This document shows, piece by piece, positions 48,745 to 62,470 of a stretch of 64,000 bases of DNA. The stretch covers positions 6,415,770-6,479,769 of the forward strand of contig NC_133284.1 in NCBI RefSeq assembly GCF_005239225.2, given 5' to 3'. Under the pieces are notes generated by a model that was given only the letters and a program-made list of their open reading frames with translations, did not search any database and had not been told where the DNA came from. The position numbers and the translations under genes are program-made. Origin of the DNA: Populus alba (lineage: Eukaryota > Streptophyta > Magnoliopsida > Malpighiales > Salicaceae). How positions within the stretch are numbered: position 1 is the stretch's first letter; each line of letters starts with the position of its first letter.

Positions 48745-50800
48745 AGATTATGATAATTTACTGTCTTTATATTTTCGTCCCCTGTTTGGTAAATTGTTTT
48801 AGAGGTCTTTCTTAGGAATGATGACGATGCATTGAACACCTTGGGTTTTGATTTTGATTAATGTTTGATTGTCTTAGTTTATCAATGACTACATGAGATT
48901 TTGGATTTGTTGGATTCGGAAATGATTTGAATATCAATCTAAGTCTAATATGTAGAATTTGAGTTTTGTTACTGCCTCTTGTTATGCTGTAGTTGATTAG
49001 TTTGTGCATGCCTCTTTTGAGGCTCCAGGTTTCCACACTAAGCTGCATTGTGCATTTCAACCTTTTATCCACGAGTTTGTGGTAGCTAGTTGATGGTATG
49101 GTAGTGAATGTTGATATTTAAATAGCCTTTACTATGGTAGTATTATTAGTTTAGCACGTAGTTTTTGGGCAATCTGTTGTGACGAGATAAATGGAGTTCT
49201 TAGCATTCTAGCTAACACACTACTTGATTTTGGAGAATTACTTTTGCGTTTTATGAATGATGATGGTCCAGTCAAGGCACCTAGAAGACACATCTACTAT
49301 GTCCTGTGCAATGTTCTACCTGTAATAATGTTTATTGACTTTCCCCAGTTTACATGCCTCTGCATGGCATCTTTTGCATTGTTTATGGATTTCCCATTCT
49401 GAAGGGTAATGTATGTCTTCCTGGATTTGTGTTGTTTCTCTGTGATATGGCCTGTATTGTTTTGAGATTACTAGGTCCTTGCACGGTACTCTGGGTGGTA
49501 ATTTAGGTCTTGAAGAGTTTAGACATGAACATGGTCTTGATGTTTCTCGATTAGGGATGGCATCACTGTCATTAGGGAATGAGGTATCAACTTTAAAAGA
49601 GGCTGTTAACCTTGGTTGACATGTGTTATTTGATTTAGGTACAATGTTTGATTGTATGTGAAATTTGGTTCCATGCCCCTTGGAGAGGACTTGTAGCAGG
49701 TATATTTATAAGGTTATAGTTTGCATTTGCTCTGAAAACAATCCTACATGGACCCTCCCAACTATTCTGGAATTTAGTTCAGTTTTATTCTGTAATGGAT
49801 ATAAGATATGTTTTTCATCCTGGAAGTAGGAACCATATGGGCATCAATATACTTCTATGTTGAAATCCCATAGAACTTGTTTAAAAAACGAATGCATTCC
49901 ATCTAGGAGGAAAGCTATAAATGATAAAGGAAGAGCATTGATCACGATCTGAATAGACAGACAAAAAAAAAAGTCCTCTCCCAAGTAGTAGAATTCTCGT
50001 GAATATCTCGGTATTTAGCAGCAGCTTATAGTTTCTTTTATCCATCAAAATGCATGCTCTGTGTGGTACTTGGCGATTGCATTTCTGATTTGTAATTTTT
50101 CTTTCTTATTGTCCAAATCAATGCCGTTTTTGCCTGCTGTGTTTACTTCTGCTTGGTTCCACAAAATATGATTTCATTAATAACTTGCACAGTTTCTGCT
50201 TCCATTTTCAAAATGTAATTTTTTATTCTTATTGTTCAAATCAATGTTCGATGCACTTTGATTTGTATCCATTGTTTTGAACAGCAGCCCTCAGCGAATC
50301 AACATATTTATTTTCTTTTTCAACTTTTTGAGTGTTCCATCCTTGTTTTAAAACAGATGGGATCTCTAGTTTTGCATGTGTGAATGTGTGCTCTGATTTC
50401 TTTTATGCTACTGGCATTGTAAAACTATGGTTGCATCCAAACCCAAGTCATGGCGATGAATCCACTGGCGTAAAGGAAAAGGAAACTTTTGACATTGTCT
50501 CTGATCTTAACCTCCGCTCGATTCTTTTCTTCTTCTGATTAAAGGTGTGATTTACTGTTTTAGAATCCCATTTCTACGGTTCTTTCCTGATCGGCTTGGG
50601 TATACTGTCTCTCAGGCTAGCATTTTGCGGACGGATAACCAGAGTTCTGCTTAGAAGAGAGGCCTCATCTATTCTAATGAGCACGCTTTGTAGTTTGGGC
50701 TAGGTTATTCTCGATGGGACCTAGATGGTGTCTTCCTTCATTTCGATGTTTAAGATGTTATTTTCTAATACTCCAACATTCATGCATTCAATTAAATTTC
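48745..50800. other. Long low-repeat stretch downstream of eS27
   Basis: About 2 kb of balanced composition contains none of the AT-rich repeats seen elsewhere. It may contain the eS27 3' UTR and a non-coding transcript or an eroded gene. The only notable frame is 68 codons at 50332-50538, which I do not recognise. Confidence 0.4.
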
Positions 50801-53800
50801 TTTTCATAATCCCTTTCTTTTAGATTTGAACTAGTTTGAATGCAAGTGGTATGTTGTGAGGGGATCCGAAACTCTTTAAACGCAAAACTATTTTTCAATT
50901 CCGGTAAAAATTCTTTTGTATTGTCATTAAATCTGAAAATACAATTGTTTTGATTAAAAAATTATCAAAATAATAATATTTACATATTCTGTTTGAATGA
51001 AAACTAAGAATATCATAAATATAATAAAATTATGTTTAAAATCCATTTAAATATCTTAATAATCAAAAATCAATTTTAATCGGATTTTCATTAACAATTT
51101 ATTATTTGTATTATTATTTTTGAATCATATATATAGTAATTGGTTTTTTTATTAAAATTTAAATTTAAATTTACAATAATATTTAAAAACCTTGTTGAAG
51201 TTAAAGAGCATGTGAACTGATAAAATAAGAATTTATTGAAGTGTAAAAAAAAATATAGAAAAAGAAAAAAGAAAGATTCAGAAGCGGGCTAGGCCTGGCG
51301 CCTGAGTTTTTTTTTTGTATTATTATTTTAAATGTGCTGTTTGTCATAATTTAGAAAAAAAGTGTAAAATCCAATGCTCAAACACGTGACATTTTGACTT
51401 GTCACGCGCGTCTTAATAAACTCAGTTATAATATTTAATTATTATAAAAAAAATTTTAAAAAATATATTATAGTGTTCTAACTTTTTTTTTTTTTTTTGG
51501 AAGTGTTTAGGTAATTCGAAATGACACGCAAAAACACCCTGACAGGAACCCTTCCATTATCGTTTAACCTTTGTGATTTGATGAGCATTTAAAAGAGATC
51601 CACACGAGCCTATTCGATTGGACCTTACAAGTTGTGATTGATTAGATGTGGACAAGGGCACGGACCCCCAGAATTCCCTCGTGTTTGGAAAATTTGCCTT
51701 CTCTCTCGTCTCATGTGTAGAAAAAGTTGACCCACTATTAACGCTTTGAATGTAACCAGTTATTTAACCCGTTCATATTAATTATTTTTATTTAAAAAAA
51801 AACTTAGATGTGTGGAGATACATTTTTATATAAAAAAAATCTAAATATAAATAAATAAAATTTATACAAAAATATAATTAAATAAATTGATAATCATTTG
51901 TAAATAAATAAATAAAAGTATTAACAATAACTAAAAGTAAAATTAAAAAAATTAAGAAATAAAAACAAATAAAGATATTTGACCATACAATATGAAATAT
52001 TTATCTGGTTTTATTTATTGAAATTTTTATCAAAATTAAATTATTATTTAATAAAAAGATAATTGAAATAAAAACATATGAAATCGATTGAATAAAAAAA
52101 TGCAAGAATGTACATATTAAAAATATTATTTAAAAATAAATATTTTTATTTTTAAAAATAAAGCTCATCTATATATATAAAAAAGAATAATAATAATAAT
52201 AATATTTTCAAAAATTAAATACATACAAATTTATTTTTAGAAAAACCTCTATTAAAAAAGGTTAAATAAACAAAATAAAAAAATCATAGAGGATGGTTAT
52301 TAATTAAAATATAAATTTTAAAAATATTTTAAAGAAACACATATTAGAAAAAGGCACCAAATAAAATAAAAACCTCAATTAGAATAAAAAAAATAAAAAG
52401 ATAGCGATAGTCTAGGTGTCACAAATACATTTTCAAAAAAAAAAAAAACAAATGTCTCAGGTTAGAAGTCTTATTGGATTTAACAAGGTGATTCTACTTT
52501 TAATTAAATGATAAAAAAGACAACGATAATGAAAAAAATATATATAATGAAAAGGATCATGATAACTTTAAAAGAAACCTTGAAAGTATAAAATTTGATA
52601 ACAAAAAGATAAAAAAAATAGCCAAGTCAACTTGAGTTACTATAATAGACATGTAACTTAGGTAATAAGAGGTGAGTCAACTTGGGTAAACCTACAATAC
52701 CCTTAAACCAGATCATCAGACTGAGATAACTTGATAGAAAAGAAATTAAAAAAAACCATAAAACCAATATTTTATGAACATAAAATATTGTCAAACAATG
52801 AAATAAAGAAAAAACAAAAACAAAAGATGTTGACTTGCATTAAGTTTTCAAACTCGTGACCCAGATTATTAGACCGGAAGTATCATAAATGACAAAAAAA
52901 AAAATTTTAATTACAAAAAAAGGATCTAAAACAAAAGATTGTAATTAAAAATGAAAATGAGAATGAAAATAAAATAAAAATAAAAATAAATTAGAGGGCA
53001 ATCATTTTTTTTTGATTGGAGGGTTAAATTGAAAAGAAAAATAACTTTAATAAAGGAAAAAAAAATCAAAAGAATAAGCACCAAATTAGAAAAAGAAAAA
53101 AAACAATACACCATAAACTTTGATTGGATGATGAAATTGAAAACCAATAAAACTTTAATAAAAGTTCCAAAGAAAAAAAAATCAAAAATCAAAATAATAA
53201 GGACTGAATAAGAAAAAAATATAACAAATTGTAATTGAAGAACTAAATTGAACTTTTTTTTTATGAAAGGGTCAAGAATAAAAATTAGAAATCAAAAGAA
53301 TATGGAATAAAATTGAAATATTAAAAATAAAAAGGAACATCATGTATTTTTTTTTTGAGGAGGAGAGAAAAGAAAAAAACAACTATCTACAACAAACTAC
53401 CTATTTACCACTATCACTTGTCACATGAGGAAGATGACGCGTAGGAGCCTCCAACAACATGATGGAACGGTATGTTTGGTTTCTGAGAGGCTTTGCTAGC
53501 ATCATCCAAATAATACAGGTGCCTCCCACTCCTTAATACGTGGAGGAATATGCGCCATTAACTTTTTGAATATAAAACTCAATTATTCAATGTAAAAAAC
53601 AATAATGTCCTTTGTGAATCTAAAATCAACAACAACAAAAAAAACTATGTGAAAGGATGAAAACTCCCCTAGATGAATGTGTTAATTTGTTTTTATTACA
53701 AGGGTAAAAATATCCTTATACTATATTTTAAAAAGTAAAAGATATAAATATCCTTGATCAACAATTCCATTTTTTTTTTATTTGGAAGGTATATTATTTA

Positions 53801-55700
53801 TTTTACTATTATAAAAAAGTGAAAAAGATGCATACACCTATGACAATGCTTTAATAACCAATAAACCATTGGAAACAATCAAATAACCTCCACAACAAAG
53901 ACTTTTTATGTTTTCATCGAAGGATAAATTTGTAATTTTACTATAGTAATGAATAGTTTTTTATATATCTATTTGTATAAGAATTTCCCTACGCATCTTA
54001 GAGTTTTGGTAATAATATGAAGTTGATTCAAGTAAATTCACGGTAAGAACTAGATGTAATATTCTTGGAGAGAGGTTGCAAGAATATAATGTCCGTGGAG
54101 CCGACCAGAAAGTAAATCCAAATATTAACTCAGATATTAATTATAATTCTAGTGCAAGAATGAATCATTGATAAAAAAAAAAAGAAGAAGTTAAATTAAA
54201 GACTGGGACATAAAATATTACGTCTCCGACATTTATTCTAAATTTAAGATATTTTATATGACGTCTTTGACTTTTATTTACCTGACATGGATGTCTAGAC
54301 GACAGTAAATATTAAACTGATGTGGCCTGCTGACATGCTTTTGAGGTTATGTATAAATTAACTGTTGGATTGGACAAGAGCTTACGTCTTATGCCTCTCG
54401 AGGGAGGTTGGGGGTTGGGGCTGGAGGGAGCCGCCCATCTATCTTCTATCCATAGTTTTTTTGTCGTCTCCTCCTCACCGCAAAGTGAAGTTCATTTTGT
54501 TCTTTTATTGTTATTTTTTTAATAACAATTAGCATTATTTAATTTTTCCTCCCTTGAGGGTGATTTATGCGGTCCACTATTGCATCATCTATAGTGTTTG
54601 TGGTCATATATAGTTCCATTCACCACAGCATCCCAGCACTCGAGCCGTTTTATTTATTCCAACTTCTTGACTCTATTTTGTATAAAGCTCAAGGATGGAA
54701 AGATGGAGATGGTAGGAGAAATAACTAATATGGTACATTATTGAAAACCCATGTGAGAGACTGCACATTGGCGTGGAACATTGATAATATATATGAAAAA
54801 TATAAAAGTAAAGAAAATATTTAATAATATCAAAGACAAATCGATCAAAATTGATCTTGACAGAACAATAACTTATCATTAACTAAAATTGATCGTAATT
54901 GACTAAAATCAATCGCGTTTATAGTATTTTTTTATTTATTTTTTAAGTAGGTATCAAAGTTTTATTTGGCTTATGTTTTTCTAACAAGATTGGTTTAAAC
55001 TATTATTTAAATAATTTTATATGTTATTTTCATAATAAGATTATTATTATTGAATTTCAAATATTTTTACCAATAAGAGCTTCATTGGGTTTTCTTGGAT
55101 GTGATTTTGAAGTTAACTAACAACATGTACGCCAATAATCAAAGATAATTCAATAGAGTAAATTAAATCCTTCTTATTTTCATGACCGATAAACGAAAGG
55201 AAAAACAAAAATGTCAAAATCAGGTGATATATAAAGGGAGCTGTTTTCTTTTTCCAAGTCCTAGTCATGCAGACACCACACAGCAGCACTATCTAGCAAT
55301 TTACTAGTAATAAACAGCGACCAGAGGGCGGAGTTGAGATCTTCCCCTGAAGAAGCCTGCGAGCCTTTCCCTTTTGCTATTTGAGTCTAATGAGAATTCA
55401 CAAACCCCTAGCTATTTCCCTGAAGGAGCAGAGCCAACAACTCCATGTTGAGCAACTTGTTTGATACGTCGAATCGTTCAGTTTTTCAGTTGCCATTATT
55501 GACTGCACGGCTACGTACTCTCCCTTTATAAACACCCTTAATCTCTTTCATTTAGCTTACTTCTCTCATATGTCCTCGTCGGTGTCAACCTCTACCTTTC
55601 GTTTTTTGTTTTAATCCTTGGTTGCTACAAACAGGTACTAGTTCTTCCACCATTAAAAGGAAAAGGGCAAGGCAAGCATTTTATGCAGCACTTGAACTTG
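50801..55700. other. AT-rich intergenic DNA and Nudix upstream region
   Basis: No gene is recognised from 50.8 to 54.3 kb. 52.92-53.30 kb contains short tandem-like units around ttaaattgaaaa and caaaagaataag. 53.4-53.6 kb has the phrase cacttgtcacatgagg. 54.3-55.7 kb is of higher complexity and includes a TATA-like tttataaacacc at about 55526, probably the Nudix promoter. Confidence 0.45.
52920..53300. repeat. Tandem-like A-rich repeat units
   Basis: Units of roughly 85-110 bp repeat a pattern of gattgga, then g(g/a)tgaaattgaaaa, then aataaaactttaataaa, then aaaatcaaaa and aataagga. The complementary pattern appears at 41.1-41.5 kb. Confidence 0.4.
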
Positions 55701-55774
55701 TTACTCCTGCTTCTTTTCATCTTCTGTGCTGATATCTTTACTACTATTAGATAAACTGAAGTTAAGGATATATC

Positions 55775-58161
55775 ATGTCTACTTTGTTAGCAAGAACAGG
55801 AAGACAGAGACAACGTTACGTTGATCAGTTTAGGCTTGTAGCCGGGTATGAGAACTTTTTCTTTAAATCTGTTTCATCTTTCATTTTAATTTTAATTTTT
55901 TGTTTTGGTTTAACGTTTTTTTTGTGCATAATCCAGGCTAATTACCGCGTTCAAAAAGTTTTTAAAGAAACGAATATTTTAACGTGTTTGTAGGAAGTTC
56001 AGCCCTGGGGCTTGTCTGTGATGATTTTGTCTTTTCTTTAGAAGAAGCGATGTTAATACTGTTATTAAGGTGTAATTAAGGAGATTCTTGACGTAAAATT
56101 TTGTTGATAAACATATAAATAGACCTTGACCCCAAGCATTGACTCCTCTTTACTCTGTTGTTGTACAAGTCTTTGGTCGAGGAATGTTAACATTATGCAA
56201 TGACGAGGCTATCTTCTTCTTCCAAAATCCAAATCGTGATACTCTATACAATGGACAGACAACATGTCTCTCTTACTTGCTCAGATGGCTGTCCAAATCA
56301 TTCTTCTGATATATTATTGACAAGAGCTACCTTGTCCTTGTATGCAGCACTGATTTTAGTAGGAGAGCTACATGATGCGAAAGATTCTGCTAGTTTAGTC
56401 ATGAAGAATGATTTCTTCATAAAAGAAAAAAGTTTTTTCGTTTCAGCAAGTGACATTAAGGGCTGATTAAAAATATTTCTTTCTGGGCAGCTTCCATATG
56501 CCTAACAAAATTCCCAAGCTTAGTGACACATCCCCACTTAAATTATGAACTTTCTGGGACCTGAACAGTTTGGGAATCATAGTAGCTTTGCTGTCATGTT
56601 GTTCACATTGATATTGACAATTGACTTGGTGGACTACTTGACACATAGTGCTTTAAGATCAGTGTGTATGCTTCTTGTGTAGTCTGCTTTTTACGAAAAT
56701 GTTAGATCTTAATTTTTTTTTCAACTGCTATTTTTCTTTCGTCGCTCGATTCTGATTGCTGTGTGAAAAATAAGGTGCATTCCTTACAAACTTGACAAGA
56801 ATGTCGAGGATAAAGGCTGCAATGTGGAGGACAGGGTTCACATCCTCATGATCTCGACACCAAATCGTAATGATCTTGTGTTCCCAAAAGTATACATCTT
56901 CTACCTTTTTATATTCGATAACTGAGATAACAATTTTCACATTTGTAATCTGCATGGATTGTATTGTCAACGTAATTTTCCAAGTCATTAATTCTGATCT
57001 CATCTATCTATTACCAGGGTGGATGGGAGGATGATGAGACCCTTGGCGAAGCTGCATGTCGTGAGGCCATCGAGGAAGCTGGAGTGAAAGGAATTCTTGG
57101 TGTAGGTCTCTTTTCCCTGTGAGAGGCACAATTCTTCTGTTTCAAATGCTTTGTTATCATTAAAGAAAAACATTCATTTAATCGTCTAATTCGGGTGGTT
57201 TAAACATATTTCTATCTAGTTGCTCTTATTTCTTTCCAATGAGAACTACTTCTTGAGATGTTTAACCATGAAGATCATATCCTTCCATGTTGCCTTTAAG
57301 CCCTGGATTTAGTTTGGATTGATGGGATCAAGTCAGGATAGAACTTATTTCCCACATCTGTCGGTGTTGATCAATTCAGTTTCATCCGACACACCGGCTT
57401 ATTTGAGTAAAAAAGAACAGCTTGCTGTTAATTATAAAGGAAATCAACGAATGCATTTCAGGTAGAAGACTTGCCTTGATTCACTCATCTTGTATGCGAA
57501 ATAATCCAAGTGCTGCATATAAACATCTTACCGTATTACCCTGTTAAATATGTATTAATCTGAGAGACACATTCAAGTTACTGTAAAAGACTTGAGATAC
57601 TTTAATTGTCTGAGGCAAAACTTCTTCCATGAAGCTACTAGATTTCAGTTTCTTATGCTCTCAAAATCTGTAATTAATAAAGACAGTTCACCTTCTTTTA
57701 AGAGCTCAGATCAGATGATTGATTGCATATGGTTTGCTGGAATCATGTATAAACAAATGATTAATACCTATTTACATCCAGGAGGTTAATTATAACTCCA
57801 GGTATGCATCAAAATGAAAGCTGGTTTATGTTTACTACAGGAAAACCCATTGGGAGTTTGGGAGTTCCGAAGCAAGAGCAGCCAGAATAGCTGCAGCTTG
57901 GCAGCAGGTTGTCGAGGCTACATGTTTGCGATGCAGGTGACTGAAGAGCTTGACCACTGGCCAGGACAGGCTAGTTACAATAGAAAATGGGTTAGTGTTT
58001 CTCGTGAACTTGTAATGGAAATATGAGAACTTACAGTGATTCCATATCTGTATCTACATTTTTTATTTCATCTGTTACAGCTTACTGTAAACGAAGCACT
58101 TGAATGCTGCCGGTATGATTGGATGAGGGATGCTCTGAAGCACTTTCTGCTTCTCTTTTGA
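55775..58161 (+). CDS. Nudix hydrolase, NUDT12/13 type
   Basis: Five exons (55775-55845, 56775-56889, 57018-57101, 57841-57990, 58081-58161) join in phase at GT-AG sites and give 166 residues. Nudix enzymes hydrolyse nucleoside diphosphates linked to another group, using divalent metal. The full Nudix box G-x5-E-x7-REUxEExGU is present at residues 63-85, starting GGWEDDET and ending REAIEEAGV, with all catalytic glutamates. The start MSTLLARTGRQRQRYVDQF and segments PLGVWEFRSKSS and GYMFAMQVTEEL match Arabidopsis NUDT12 and NUDT13, of the diadenosine/diphosphoinositol polyphosphate phosphohydrolase-like group. Some of that group are mitochondrial. No clear cleavable presequence is seen here, so the location is open. 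The gene stands alone in intergenic DNA. Confidence 0.92.
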
Positions 58162-60070
58162 GAAACAAGGACCTTGCCAGAAGGGAAGATCTGGGAGAGA
58201 CACGCATGATCCCAGCTTCTGAAAATGGGGTAGAGAGCGCGACGCCTAGTCTTATGAGACTGAGACCATCAATTGTCAAAATGTCGATTCCATTTGTACA
58301 GATTCCATATATCATTCAAACGGGAGGGATAAGACAATTGTCAAAATGTCAATTATTTCGTGAATTATTATATCTAAACTTAATATATAAAATATAATTT
58401 TTTTTCTCATAAATAAATATTCAACAAGAATAAGATATCTATTTGTTAATTTCTTATTACAAGTTCCTTACGTAATTTTTTCGATTAATTATTATTATTT
58501 TTTTTTCTAAAACCACATCGGAATTATTGAGCCATGTTTTTTTTATATATTAAAACTCGCTTCATAGAGTTTTTATTGGAGAGATACGCTTTTTTTTTTT
58601 TAAATTAAATTATTAAAATTATTCCATATATCTTGATTCTTGACCGTTGCTTTCTTTTACAAATAACTATTTTTTAATTATCATAGAATTAAATAAAATT
58701 AGATTTTAAAAACTACCTGCAACATCACGTGGGCACACCGACTAACATATTTCAATAACATGACTTTCTGGTATGGGCATCACATCGCTCTATGCTAATA
58801 CCAGCCAGTTTTTTTTCTAAAAATATTTGATATACAAGGACTAATTCAATTTTTTTTTTAACTCAGGGATGAAAATATATTTTTCAAAAAAACGAGGACA
58901 AAAATCTTTCAATTTGATAACTAACATGCAAGAAAATACTAAGTTTAAGGACCAAAATAACTTTCACCTAAAATCCTAGGAACTAAAATGAAAGTTGGCG
59001 AAGCGTATAGGCTTCGGGAGAAAACAGGCATGAAGTATGAACCGGGGTTTTTCATGATCTTCGATGCAGATTGACCTTCTTCATTGCTTTCACGCTCCTT
59101 CGAAAAACTTCCTTCGATTACCAATATTTAATAGCATGGCATTAAACCGGGATGAAATACCACCATTTGTTTTTTTAATTAGTGTGAATATATTCAATAA
59201 TTTTAAAAATTTATAATACTTGATTTAATAATATTTATAAAATAAATCTAAAATTTAATCAGTTAAATTATACCATTTAGAGTTAATTATTCATATTTTT
59301 TCCTGGCTTTGAACTTTGAAGGCTGAGGAGGGTTAATTTGCCAAAACGTGTTTCTAGCTACATCAATCGTTTTGCAGAATAGTTACAGAGAAGCCAAATG
59401 CAAAAGAGCAAGAGAGGCAAAAGTTTCCCTTTGACTCTCTTACGTTTTTAACACAAGTGATCTGTTCTATGCATACATAGGAATTGGAGATTCATGGGAT
59501 TCAGCACCCATCAGTATTCTAGTTACCAATACCTACCACTCGGCACAAACTCATTCAAATTAAGTTACATGAACAAATTATCATATCACATTGAAATTTA
59601 AAATGATCTTGTTTCAATTTTAACGTAATGTTAATAAGTAGAAATATTTCCCCTCTTCTAATTTGAGAGAGTGTTTGGTTGGATAGTGCAACTACTGTTT
59701 TGTAAGATTTTGAATTTTTTACTTGAAATTAAATTATTTTATTGTTTTGATGTATTAATATATTAAAAATAATTTTTTTTAGATAAAAAAAAATATCATT
59801 TTAATACATTAATTTATTATTATTTTTTAAAATTATCACTATTTCATTCCCAAACATCTTTTAATTTTGTTGGGAGAGAAGCTCGCTTTCTTATCCAAGG
59901 GGAGAAAAAAAAATCTTTTTACTAGAATCAATTTTTTAGAGCTCTCTCTGAGATCCTCTCCATGCCTATATCTATTTCCGAACAAATATTTATATTTTAT
60001 TTATTATTTTCAAATAAAAATTTGAATATTCATCTTCATTATTTAAGTAACACACGTGTAATGTTAATAT
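58162..60070. other. Nudix 3' flank and AT-rich intergenic DNA
   Basis: 58162-58400 probably contains the 3' UTR. The remainder is AT-rich, with a dispersed-repeat copy at 59690-59850 and no recognised gene. Confidence 0.5.
59690..59850. repeat. AT-rich dispersed repeat copy
   Basis: The core ttttgatgtattaatat and flanks like tacttgaaattaaatta match the other copies; the right end runs into catttcattcccaaacatc. Confidence 0.45.
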
Positions 60071-60074
60071 ATCC

Positions 60075-60256
60075 TAAAAAGTATAGCTCAACTAATCAGA
60101 TCCTAAATTTATTTTTTAAAGGTCACTAATTCGAGTCTCACAAACCTCAGAGCCACTGAAAGCTTACATAATTGTTAACTTCAGGGCTTATGAAATTAAT
60201 CAAGATACGTGTAAATTGACCCAATATCCACGTTAATATATATATATATATATATA
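60075..60256 (+). mobile_element. Older tRNA-like SINE
   Basis: An A-box-like tatagctcaactaatc (about 60082) and a B-box-like ctaattcgagtctc (about 60126) are followed by a tail reading cagggcttatgaaattaatc and ending atatccacgttaa. It then runs into a TA tract at 60235-60256. The tail order matches the full SINE at 39951-40198, with many changes. No target duplication was found. Confidence 0.5.
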
Positions 60257-61430
60257 GGGATTTAAATTAGATAAGATCTCTACTAGCCATGTAATTCTCT
60301 AATGCTTGAGCTTGATCTTTTTTAGTAGAAACCAAATTTAGTCTTGGACATTTTTTTTTCTCGGTAATTTGTCTATACCGCTTAATTTAAAGCAAATTGT
60401 ACCAAATGGTGGATTTCATTGTAGTAGTGGTTTTTGTCGTGAATATTCATATTCATCTAGCACATGCTCCTTTTATACAAGACTGTTGCTTTCCATGCAT
60501 ACAAAAATGAAATGAACCATCTTTCGATATCAAGCTTAACTCCTGTGAACTTTTATTTTTTTGTTTTCTAATGTTATGAGAAAAACTAAGTTTCATAAGT
60601 GAGATTGTTAATATAAAATGAGAATAATAAAATATAAATAAATTAAAACAAAATAATTATTATTGAAGGGGTCAAATGTATAGTTCTCAGACTTAGTTCG
60701 GTGCCAGACTTTATTTAGAATGCATGTTTTTTGGGTTAATCCACGAGTCATAGGATTTTCAAGTCAATTCTTGAGTCATCAAGTCAACTCAGGTCATCAT
60801 TTTATTCAAAGTTACATTGTTTTATTTATTTTTAATTCTTGAAATTGACACAACCAGATCTCACCGTATTTAACTGGATTAACTCCTCAATATATTCAAA
60901 TTTAATTGGATCAATATCCAATATGATTTGAAATAAGACCCAGCTTGAGTTAGGTTCCAAGTTACCAGGTTTACCTGTCTGTCCTGTTCGAGTTCAATAA
61001 CTATGGTCAAATGTATATTCTCTATGAAAGAGTCTTCAAACATAAGGACTAAATTAAAAAATTTAAAACTTCGGGAGTGACATTTTTCCCTCAAGCCATG
61101 GCTAGTTCCGCCCCTGCATTCGTGGGCCAGCTATGGTGGAGGTGTACAGCTCGTGATTGCGAGACTATTGAACATGATTATGGAGCTACACAACCTTTTC
61201 GTTTCATTACACAAAAGTGCACCTTTCTTTGAAGTTTACAATTTTTTTTCTTTTTTTTGGTAAATAGGATTCATCGGGGACTTAAAACTCAAATCTAAAG
61301 TGAAGGAAAAATACATCCCTAGGGCGTGTTTTTTAGTTTTTTTTTTTAGAATAATAATTCTTTGCTGTGAACTTCTCCTATCTAATACACGATAGTCTCT
61401 CAAAACTATCATGTATATATGAGCAGCATT
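60257..61430. other. Intergenic with repeat text
   Basis: 60690-61090 carries phrases such as aagtcaactcaggtca and cgagttcaataact that recall the 44-kb tandem repeat. The minus-strand frame at 60879-61094 is inside this repeat text. No gene is recognised. Confidence 0.4.
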
Positions 61431-62470
61431 TACCACCCTTAAGTTCAGCACGGGTTGAGCCCAAATGCATGCGAGTCTGTTAAGATGCCAAACCCAATAC
61501 CTTTAAATTTACCACGAGCTTAGTCTAAATGCATAAGGGCTTGACAACATGCTAGATCCAATACCCTTAGGTTCAATCACGTGCTAAGTCCAAGTGCATA
61601 TGAGGGTGACAAGATGTTAGACTCAATACCCTTGTGTTCAGCCACGCGCTAAGCCTAAATGCATGTGGATCTAACAAGATGCTAGATCCAACACCCTTGA
61701 GTTTAGCCACGTGTTGAGTTCAAATGCTTATGAGTTTGGTAAGCTACTATACCCAACACGCTTATGTTCAGCCACGTGTTGAACCCAATTGCATGTGGGT
61801 CTGACAAGCTGCCAAATCCATTACCCTTGAGTTTCAAATCATTCTATGTCCCAATATACGTGAAGTTAATAATCTTTTTAAGCTATATACTGGGTTATGA
61901 AGTTTCGTTTGTTTATTCTTATGTCTTTTAACATAAAATGTTAAAGTAAAGAATGATTATCTCCTTATATCTCTAGGTGCATAAAAGTCTCTTAAGCGCC
62001 TACCATATTTTCATCAAGCATTAATATAGTATAAGAGATGTTTGTCCATCATTAATATTGTGTAAATGATATATATCTTTAATTAATATTGCATAAGAAA
62101 TATTTATTTTTCATTAATGTTATCAGGAGGAAATAATGCTCCAACCTCTCTATTCAAGCAACATGACAAAGTTCAGAGGCTATACATATGCTCCGAACCA
62201 CTCAGATAAATGATTCATATTTTTTCTATTCTCTAAGCATTCATAGTTTATTTTCACAGCATTTATCATACACAATTAAGAACAAACACTCTTATTCTAA
62301 GAATTTAAAGTTAATTCTCTCATTTATTGCAATCTCTTCTTAAGAGTTATTGATTTTATCATCGGAGAATTTCTAAATCCCATAAAAAAGGCTATTTTAC
62401 AGGTGTCGAGTTTTCCATCACCAATCATCAACTTTGTGAATTCTAAAAAAGGGAATATTGATGTGAACGC
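61230..62470. mobile_element. LTR-like fragment, probably Ty3/gypsy
   Basis: Around the minisatellite the sequence continues with recurring cattaatattg/agagatatt units (62015-62130). It then reaches a block reading tttatcatcggagaatttc (about 62354) and caggtgtcgag (about 62400). That text resembles the 3' part of LTRs of plant Tat/Ogre-type gypsy elements as I remember them. No internal coding region, primer site or second LTR is visible in the window, so this may be a solo LTR or a truncated copy. Confidence 0.35.
61439..61828. repeat. Minisatellite, about 65-bp unit, six copies
   Basis: Six successive diverged units each run from a ttcagccacgtg-like start through aaatgcatg to ccaaataccc-type text. 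Successive units begin near 61439, 61503, 61567, 61632, 61697 and 61762. Copies differ at many positions, so the array is old. Confidence 0.8.

Noticed and set aside
61439..61828. CRISPR-like array
   Set aside because: Units are about 65 bp, diverged throughout, without constant repeats and variable spacers, and the DNA is a plant nuclear sequence.
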